DNA of 64,000 bases, taken from assembly GCA_001632435.1 (NCBI GenBank), contig KV423959.1, positions 62,001 through 126,000 on the forward strand, given 5' to 3'. The DNA comes from Calocera cornea HHB12733 (Eukaryota; Basidiomycota; Dacrymycetes; Dacrymycetales; Dacrymycetaceae). Below, piece by piece: positions 56,450 through 64,000 of this stretch. Position 1 is the first letter of the stretch. Each line of letters begins with the position of its first letter. Under the pieces are notes generated by a model that was not told the origin of the DNA, searched no databases, and saw nothing but the letters and a program-made list of their open reading frames with translations. The position numbers and the translations under genes were made by a program.

Positions 56450-57058
56450 TCAGTCCTGCAATGCTTCTATCTCCGTCACAGTGGTTGCCAACAACGTATC
56501 CAGCTTGTCAGAAGACAGATCTAATGTTGCATATGAGGAGCAGTCGATGCATGTATGGTGGCAGAACGTACCAGCCGTCCCCTGCTCCCTCATCCTCGCG
56601 ATAAGCTCCCTGTCATACTTTATCGCTGCGATCTGTGCCTGCTTGATCGTGCCCGAACAGTGTACGACTCGAGGTATGCAGGTTTCCCCATTCAGGGACG
56701 TGATCAATGTCACCGCGGCCCAAGCAGTTCGGTAGTGGTCGCGTGCGACCCGAATGATGCAAAGGTTCGTCACGGGTGAGTAGTATTTTACTGTAATAAT
56801 GTCAGACATGGCGGGTTAAGGCCACACTGTCATGCACACCATTGAGCGATTGCCCCACGGCGCCCCAGCCCACCTCGCCAAAGTTGTGCACGACCGTGTC
56901 CCTGATTTCGGACCAGATCTGCTTGGAACTCGTCGACCGCTGGGAGGGCTGGGCCTGCCCGCATGGGATGAACTCAATGAGTAGCCATCGATTCTGATGT
57001 AGATTTCAGGCATGTATTGATGTTCCTATGACAGAATACATACCTTGAAACGAACCAT
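56450..57058 (-). CDS. POP5: Ribonuclease P/MRP subunit POP5
   Basis: Protein subunit of RNase P (tRNA 5' processing) and RNase MRP (rRNA processing). A 15-nt first exon (57058-57044, MVRFK) splices over a 50 bp intron to NRWLLIEFIPC, the canonical Pop5 start. Next are KQIWSEIRDTVVHNFGEVGWGA. An intron (about 56843-56794, ending ttattacag) joins SLN to VKYYSPVTNLCIIRVARDHYRTAW, then PRVVHCSGTIKQAQIAAI and YDRELIARMREQG, all strongly conserved in the family. A smaller reading frame starting at the ATG at 56809 is only the 3' part. It is head to head with BRX1 (135 bp between start codons). Confidence 0.92.
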
Positions 57059-57193
57059 GCAGAGCGCCTGGGAGGAGCAGGAAGCGCCCGAGGGCAAGGG
57101 ACGATCACAAGCACTTTGAACGGAAGCAAGTTTATCCCAAATTTCTGACCCTTCTCCGCATTTTTGCAGCACGACCACCACACCTCATATACC

Positions 57194-58196
57194 ATGGCCA
57201 GCTTGATCAAAGCGTCGAATAAGGCGGTTGCAGGGAAGAGGAAGAGGGATGATATGGAGGTGAACGAGAGGAATGACATTGTTGATGAAGAGCCGAAGAA
57301 AAAGAGGAATAAGCAGCGGGTGCTCCTCCTCTCGTCGAGAGGTGTCACACATCGCATGCGACACCTGCTCAACGATCTCGAGACTCTTTTGCCCCATGTC
57401 AAGAAAGGCCAGTGACACTGTCTATAATTATTGGCACTGCATCTCTAACATTTGCTTTATAGATGCCAAGCTCGACTCAAAATCCCAACTGCACCTCCTT
57501 CCCGAACTTGCAGATCTTCACAACTGCAATAATACCCTCTACTTCGAAGCGCGGCGACACGAAGACCTCTACCTTTGGGCAGCCAAGACACCAAACGGAC
57601 CCAGCATAAAGATGCACGTCCAGAATGTGCACACGATGGACGAGCTGAAGTTGACAGGCAACTGCCTGAAGGGGAGCAGAGGGCTGGTGTGCTTTGATGA
57701 GGGGTTCGACAGTAGCGAGAACTGGAAGCTAATCAAGGAGGTGTTCACACATGTATGCATTATCTCCGTTCCTCTCATAGTTCGAATGCTGACATATCTT
57801 TAGATCTTCGGTGTCCCTCCCACTGCCCGCCGAAGCAAGCCCTTCATCGACCACATCCTCACATTCTCTCTCGTCGACGACAAGATCTGGTTCCGCAACT
57901 TCCAGATCCTCGAGAAGGATCCCGAAACGCCCTCCGGGCCACCCAAAACCACGCTGATCGAGATTGGGCCGCGATTTGTGCTGACCCCCATCCGAATCTT
58001 CGAGGGCGCGTTCAGCGGTGCTACTGTATTCTCGAACCCGGAGTTCGTCTCACCTGCGGCGATTCGCTCGGCGACGAGGAGGCAACAGGGACAGTCGTAC
58101 AGGCTTAGGAAGGAGGCGCAGATGGATAAGGGGTCGAGGAGGGAGAGGCAGCGTGTGCCCGAAGACGAGCTGGCTGTCCGCAAGGTGTTTGCGTGA
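57194..58196 (+). CDS. BRX1: Ribosome biogenesis protein BRX1 (Brix domain)
   Basis: 60S assembly factor of the nucleolus. The ATG at 57194 gives MASLIKASNKAVAGKRKRDD, a Lys-rich start, then KQRVLLLSSRGVTHRMRHLLNDLETLLPHVKK. The next exon continues DAKLDSKSQLHLLPELADLHNCNNTLYFEARRHEDLYLW, PSIKMHVQNVHTMDELKLTGNCLKGSR, and after a GT-AG intron (about 57752-57803) IFGVPPTARRSKPFIDHIL and FSLVDDKIWFRNFQI, ending FVLTPIRIFEGAFSGATVF and a charged tail. The first intron keeps the frame only if the donor is GC (57408-57462, GC...AG), see findings. Family assignment is secure. Confidence 0.94.
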
Positions 58197-58330
58197 GATG
58201 CTGTTGTGATTGCCCTTGGTTGATATGATGGTGCTGTGCTGTCTTCCCACAATGAATGGCCGTGGGTGATAAAAGTATGGTTACATTGGTCATGACCATG
58301 CACAAAACGCAGAAAAGGGGAATGACCCAG

Positions 58331-59286
58331 TCAAGTCCTTCCAGGAGTGGTATGCGTCGCGGCCTTCGGTGTCTCCACCTCATCCTCATCGTCCTCCAAA
58401 TGGAATATCTCCTCCCTCTCATCCCACACATCCGCAAGCCGACTGCGCTCCACGGCCACGTCTGGTGCATGTATAGCCTGCGGCTGTTGGTGGGTATAGA
58501 ACGACGGGAGCGTGTCATCGCCCTCGTCGTCGGTTGGCTCCTCCATGTTGTCCAGCGGCTGGTAGAGACGGGAGATCTCGCGACGGTGGCGGTAGTACCG
58601 CTCGAGATTCCAGGAGAGCCAGAGCCCTAGTGAAGAGCCGAGGAGATTTGCCTGGGGATACGGTCAGCCTGTTTTGCAGACAGGGCAAGAATGAGGACGG
58701 ACGGCGATGTCTCCTAGCTGGAACGTCTTGTACTGCATTTACGTCAGACAACGCGAGAGAGGGTCATGATTCTGCGTACTGGCAGCAGCGCCTGTACAAA
58801 CTCGCTCACAATCCCACCGAGCACAAAACAGAGGAAGCCCGTGATGAGCAGGCCAGCATTCCTCCAAATCCATATTCGTCTTGCATCCCTGACGATACGT
58901 CGGCATCCGTAGATCATATATCGTAGGGGAAGGGCTCACTCTTCAACATCAAATATGAAGTACACCAAACCGGTCGCGAGCCCAAGACCCGCGAAATGCA
59001 ACACCTTGTCGTTTACCGGCACGTTGTGCACGACATTCGTGAACCCCAAAAGAGCGAGCAAGACCATGTCGACCATCGTGAATATTATGAACCACTGTGA
59101 CTCTCAAGTCAGCTCGCGCTCTTGAATGAGGACAAAGGGAGTACTGACTGGTCGTAATCGTAATGGAAGATAGTAGCTACCGGGCAGCACAAACTTTTGA
59201 GATCGCATTATGCGACGCAAGACCAGCCGCGTGCGGGATGGCATACGACGGCCTGTCGACAAGCTGATGCCACCCGGTGGTGGCAT
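58331..59286 (-). CDS. VanZ-like domain membrane protein
   Basis: Small multi-pass membrane protein of the VanZ-like group; the function is not established in fungi. The start is placed at the ATG at 59286 (MPPPGGISLSTGRRMPSRTR); an ATG 42 bases further in is possible. A basic N-terminus (RLVLRRIMRSQK) is followed, after an intron (about 59149-59099), by the TM WFIIFTMVDMVLLALLGFTN, then HNVPVNDKVLHFAGLGLATGLVYFIFD, which is the VanZ signature (N/D-K-xxHF). Then NAGLLITGFLCFVLGGIVSEFVQALLP and FQLGDIAANLLGSSLGLWLSW (GD..AN..G, also VanZ). The C-terminal ~100 residues are acidic and cytosolic (DDEGDDTLPS, LEDDEDEVET). Introns near 58881-58935 and 58652-58735. Confidence 0.8.
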
Positions 59287-59693
59287 AGTGGCTAGGCGCG
59301 CAGAAAGGCAAGGATTTCGTGTGTACGTCGTCTAGTAGTGACCAGCACCCGAAGGGGATGATGATGAGATAGCCGGGCTGGGCGGTTGTTGAGAGCGAGT
59401 ATGGTTTAGACGTGGCTGTGAGGCAGAAAGATGGTTGTCAGTCAGGGACCGCCCGGCTTCTTCGTCAGTCGTCAGACTAACCGACAATGCGCTCATTTAA
59501 GGAAGGGTCCACAACAGATGGGATTACTACTACTGTATCTAAATGTCGTAACAAAACTGAAGCTACAAATGGGCGCGGATCAGAAGTACAAGAACATGCA
59601 GGTGTTATGTAGTCGCCGGTGTCGAAGACTGAAAAGGAAGGCAAGAATATGTACATCTACAAAAAGATGAGGATCGTTGCTGTTGATGTTAGA
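59287..59693. other. Intergenic between VanZ-like gene and RAD21
   Basis: About 400 bp holding the VanZ-like promoter and the RAD21 3' side. No gene or repeat seen. Confidence 0.5.
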
Positions 59694-62022
59694 TCATGCC
59701 ATAGGTTCCACCGGCAATCCGGCAGACGTGCTCAGCTTGAAGAGCTTCTCCTTGGCGGAGACTTCGATGTTGCCGAAAGAGGCGGTCTGCTGCAGCTTTA
59801 CGCAGTCGCGAGTCCCAAGGACCAGCAGCTCGAAGAAGAACGACGACGCAGCTCTGCGAGACGCCTTTTGCGAGACCTGGTTGAAGCTGAGTTTCTTCTC
59901 TTGGGCGGCGGCAGCGGTAGTGTGCAGCTCTCTCTTGAGAATGGCAACAGCCTTCAGGGTGTTCTTGCTGAAGCCGTGCTGCTTCGCCTCGGCGACCTGG
60001 GCATTGACGTCCTCCTCCCCCTCAGCAGGTGCTTGCGTGTCGTCCTTCTGCCTCGTATCGAAGATCTCGATCGGGCAAGTGAGATTGCCGTAAGACACGC
60101 CGCCCACATCACCGGTCATATCGTCGAAGTATGGCGTGGACATGCGGCTGTAGACCGCCTCGCTCGCTGCATGAGCCTCAGCGGCCTTGCTACCGGGACG
60201 AGGCGTGCCCTGGCGGCCACTGACTCCCCAGCCATCCCGGTCCATCTCGATGTCCATCATTGGCGCATCACCACCAGACTCATCGAACATGAACTGCTGG
60301 TCGTCGTGCAGGCCACCAGCTCCAAGGACATCGTCGCCCATCACTAGGCTACGGGATGCGTCACCGTCATCGCGGCGGCCCATTTCGACATCGCTGAACC
60401 TCGGGCGCTTGGGAGTCCGGTCATCGGCTTCGTCCTCTGCAGAGCGGCGACGGTTGATGGGGAAGGTGAACAGCTCGGCGAGCTCGGGCGCAAGACCGGG
60501 AGGCGCAGCGATGAAGTATGTATCGGCGTTCATTGTCTTCGTGGGCAGGAAATGCGCGAGAGGATCGGCGCGCACTTGCAGCAGTCTCATAAGGGAACGA
60601 GAGCCGGGCAAGAGAGGATGCTATAATTCGATCAGCGGCAGCACGTTGGGAGTGCATCATGTACTTACTTCTGCCAAGATATCGCTCAGGTCCCTGTCCT
60701 CTTGCCCGAAGCTCTGGCCGAACAAGCCACCCTCATCCAGCTCGATCTGGTCATCAATGGCTTGCTTCTTGAGGAGTGCCTTCTTCTTGTCCTTCGCAGA
60801 CCTTGCGGCAGCCTTATCGTTCATCTCGCCGATACGGGCGGCGGTACGAGGAGTAAGAGTGGGCATCGACATCTCTCCAGGAGGTGGGGTGGGAGGGAGC
60901 GATGTGAGCCGGGAAGCTGGATATCAAGGTCAGGGGGCAGACAAAGTCAATCATGAAACACTACATACAAGCTGGGGATCCAGGGGTCTTCTCGCGCTGG
61001 GGCGCAAGGCTGGGAAGTCTGCCTCCGACCAGGTCGGGCAGGTCAACAGGCGCATCCAGGTCGAACAGACCGCCTTCCGGGACGTCGAAGTCGAAATTGT
61101 TGAAATCGTCGCCGCCTCCCGCCCCCCAACCCCCGTCATCAGCGCGGTTTCCGCCAAACCCATCCCCAAAAGAGCGCTCGAGCGAGTTCGATACGTCTGG
61201 CGCGTCGCGTCCGACTTCCACGCTCTCATTGTCAGCGCGGCGGCCGACCTCGGGCGCCTCAAGGTCGAGGTCCATAGCGTCGTCCAGGTTGAGATCAATC
61301 TGGGAGTCGATTCCACCCTCAAGAACGAAAGGGTTTCCGTAGGGGTCATCGAATTCAAACGCGAAGTTGTCACCTCCGTTCAGCGTGATGTCGGCAATCT
61401 TGGCCGCGTGCTGGCCGCTGGGTGCCGGAGCGACAAAGTTCAAGTTCCTACGAGATGTGTAAGTACCAGTCACCATACGTAAATGGTTTGTATCTACCAG
61501 TCATCCATCATAAGATCGAAGTCGAGCCCTTCGTTACTGAGCGTGATCGCGTTCCGAGGAACCGTCAGTTGCTCCTCTGTCATGTCAACGATACCAGGGC
61601 GGAAAGCCTACAATCGCGTCAGACCAAGCCCGTAGAACCTGGGACTTTATTTGGGTCGCATACCATCTTAATCTTGAGCAACGCATCGTTGCAATCGTCC
61701 AACAGATATTTCGCCTTCCGGCTGTAGATCCTGACAACACCGAGCAGCAGCTGACCGCTCAATCGGAGCGCGAGCGGAACTGTCTCCTGGTTTACGATCG
61801 CATCTACAAAAGCGCGTCAATATGCCTAGGCATTTTGAGAGAACATCGACCCGCATCTATACGACACGCGGGCTCGGCGCATTGAGTGATTCACTCACCA
61901 ACAGACTGCTCGATATCGGTCTGTAACGTCTGCTGCTTGGACAGCTTCCTCTCCCAATGGGCAGCAAGCCAGACCTTCGCAAGCGGCCCCCGACGCGACA
62001 GTATCGCTTCCGCATAGAACAT
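59694..62022 (-). CDS. RAD21: Cohesin kleisin subunit RAD21/SCC1
   Basis: Kleisin that closes the Smc1-Smc3 ring and is cut by separase at anaphase. The ATG at 62022 gives [29 protein letters not shown], the invariant Rad21 N-terminus, then (after an intron at about 61850-61900) [47 protein letters not shown]. The next exons have [17 protein letters not shown] and an acidic, Gly/Asp-rich middle ([22 protein letters not shown]), [22 protein letters not shown] and [10 protein letters not shown]. The C-terminal winged helix reads [56 protein letters not shown], ending GLPVEPMA. The separase cleavage sites cannot be placed with confidence. Confidence 0.95.
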
Positions 62023-62336
62023 CTCTGCTGTCCACGATCCAACTATGAACAAGAGATAAAGTGAAAGGAAGGGATGGTGACTGTTCGAGGGTCGGGAGGA
62101 AGGGGAGGCGCGTCGAGGGATCAAGCCGCGGTTCCAACACCTCATGTCGTCCCGGGGTCCCGCTTCAATTGCTTCCGCCGCGACATGGCATCCACCCGAA
62201 ATTATTATTGCTGCATGCGCGACCAGTCGTCGTTGCCGTCGAGAAGTGCTCGCCCGACCAGCTTGTCCTCCGTACCGACACCCGCAACAAGGCTTGTTTT
62301 TGACCTGCACCGGTTCAAAGCAGTTCCCCGTGGGAT

Positions 62337-64000
62337 ATGCACCGTGCAGGTGTGGTCGCCTCGTCGTCAGCGGGGCGTAGGGCTTTGACATCGCGGGTCG
62401 GTGAGGCCAGTCGATGTGAGTCTTCCCGTTGTAGTCGAGCCAAACCAGTTAGTTCATCGAGCGCTCAGGCTTCGCCTTACAACGAAGATGGGCTCAGACC
62501 GCATTTGCTCGGGCGAAATCTACTGAACAGGAACCGAGGGGCCGCTTTCTATTTGATCCTTCCACTGCACACCTCGTCCAACGACCAAATGCCTCGACAC
62601 CCTTGGGCGAGCTCAACGATAAATTGGCAATAGCTCTACGGAACGGCGAGATCGAGACTCTTTTCAACACTTGTCGGCAAATGCGCGATCAGAATATTCG
62701 TCCCACCGCCGAAACATACAACTCGATGCTAACACTATTGAGCCGATTCGGACAACATGAGGCCATGTATGCCATTTTCACCGATATGGTCGCGGCCGGA
62801 GTCGAGCCAGACTTGGAAACCTATAATCTTCTTCTATATGTGCGTCTCTTCCATTATGCGCTTCAATACCTCACTTCTTATCTGTGGCTGTAGTCCTCGC
62901 GTTTCAGTGACCTCGAACCATATGTGATCATCGCAAGGATGGAGGCCGCTGGCGTCGAACCTAATGGCCTCACGTATGAGAACCTCATACACCATTCCAT
63001 CCAGGATTGGAACTTGGAGATGTCGCTTCGGCAGGTGGACGAAATGCGTGCTCGAGGAATTCAGCCAACGCTGCCGACCGTTCAAAGGGTGATTGCCCTT
63101 GCGACGACATACGACTATGCCCGTCTGGCATTGGATCTCGCCCACATTTATGAAGAGCAGTCATTTCGTCGACTATCCCCAGAATCATGGATGCAAATGC
63201 TAGCGTCTTGTGCGGAGTTACATTGGGTGAGAATGACGCTTGCCTCAGTGCGCGCTGCGATCGCTGACCCGTTTGCCCGTTCAGATTGAAGGGGTTGAAC
63301 AGTGCTGGACGAAGGGTGTAGTCGAGGGCCTTGTATCGCCAGACGAAGGCATCTGCATCGATGTACTCAATGTCGCCGCCAGGGCAGGACGACCAAATCT
63401 CGCCACCGACGTCATCGCGACTTTGCGAAAGATCGGGGTCGTGTTCAGGGAATACCACCTGGCGCCTGTGCTCGAAGCCTTCATGAATGCGGGCAATCTG
63501 ACAGAGGCGATCACCACCCTCTCTCTCATGCGTCAAAACACCATCGCGCCGAACGAGCACACCACAGAGCCTATCTTCCGACACATCTCCCAAAATGTCG
63601 ACGAAGTCGACAAAGCGTACTACGTTCTCGAAGAGCTGAAAAGCGCCGGCAAGGTCATCGATGTCTCCGCCCTTAATGTCGTTATCCGTGCGTCTGTAGA
63701 ACTTGGCGACCTTCAGCGTGCTGTGGCTACGTACAAAGAGAGCGAGAAACTAGGCGTCGTTCCGACAAGGGATACGTACTACTATCTCCTCGACGCCTGT
63801 ATCCAAGCGAAACACTATGCTTTGGGCGAGAAACTTTTCGAGCACATGACCAAAGCGGGTATCAAGCCGGATCCCGCTGGTCTGGAACGCATGCTCGTGC
63901 TATCCCTCACCCAGCCAACCTACGAGGAGGCGTTCTACTATTTGGAGGAGCTGAAGACTAAGATGTCCGAAGTGCCAGCTCGGGTATACGAAGCAATCAT
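62337..64000 (+). CDS. Pentatricopeptide repeat (PPR) protein, 3' partial
   Basis: RNA-binding helical-repeat protein, usually mitochondrial in fungi. Repeats are plain: NIRPTAETYNSMLTLLSRFGQHEAMYAIFTDMVAAGVEPDLETYNLLL, then (after an intron at about 62838-62893) IIARMEAAGVEPNGLTYENLIH, MRARGIQPTLPTVQRVIALA, and after a further intron (about 63226-63285) LRKIGVVFREYHLAPVLEAF, TIAPNEHTTEPIFRHI and KAGIKPDPAGLERML, still open at 64000. The 5' end is uncertain: the ATG at 62337 starts an Arg/Ser-rich, presequence-like exon with a GTGAGT donor at 62416, but no acceptor I tried joins it in phase to the repeat frame (RGRFLFDPSTAHLVQRPN...). Divergent from RAD21. Confidence 0.85.

Noticed and set aside
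1..64000. CRISPR arrays, rRNA, tRNA genes and intact transposases
   Set aside because: None seen by eye. I found no tRNA B-box with a matching A-box and acceptor stem, though a tRNAscan run would be needed to be sure.

Overview
The window is nuclear DNA from a filamentous basidiomycete, most likely an Agaricomycete (inference). Genes are closely packed on both strands and nearly all are split by spliceosomal introns of about 50-60 bp with GT(G/A)NG-type donors and pyrimidine-rich ends. The encoded set is a standard fungal one: a DASH-complex Duo1, a Tlg2 SNARE, Nar1, Bre1, Pam16, Rpa43, Brx1 and Pop5. I saw no prokaryotic operon structure, rRNA, tRNA, CRISPR array or intact transposase.

Left third (1-25 kb). 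A 5'-truncated TM9SF/EMP70 nonaspanin converges on mitochondrial tyrosyl-tRNA synthetase. The synthetase is head to head with a tRNA-guanine transglycosylase. Then come the DBP10 helicase, DUO1 (two ACGCGT motifs upstream), a DOMON/cytochrome b561 protein, the GPI-transamidase subunit PIG-U, a PSR1-type phosphatase, RPA43, a roughly 535 bp non-coding element with 94 bp terminal inverted repeats, a DUF4112 membrane protein, the U2 snRNP factor CUS2/HTATSF1 and the TIM23 motor subunit PAM16.

Middle (25-37.2 kb) is the accessory part. It holds a large two-TM coiled-coil protein of unknown function, a secreted ferritin-like (Rds1-type) protein, a Q-rich DUF1771-Smr protein, and three further small Q/P-rich genes whose N-termini resemble that of the Smr protein. 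Two of these sit in an evident tandem segmental duplication that includes promoter and 3' exon. The ferritin-like gene and the two duplicated genes share a CTATAAGTA TATA box. This local family is the best candidate in the window for something undescribed.

Right part (37.2-64 kb) returns to housekeeping genes: NAR1 (cytosolic Fe-S assembly), TLG2, BRE1, bleomycin hydrolase, an ABC1/ADCK1-type kinase (MCP2), DNA polymerase kappa, an F-box/LRR-like protein, a candidate securin, a short-chain dehydrogenase, POP5 head to head with BRX1, a VanZ-like membrane protein, cohesin RAD21, and the 5' part of a PPR protein that runs off the right end. Splice sites were placed by eye from reading frame, GT/AG signals and remembered family conservation. 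No transcript or database evidence was available.
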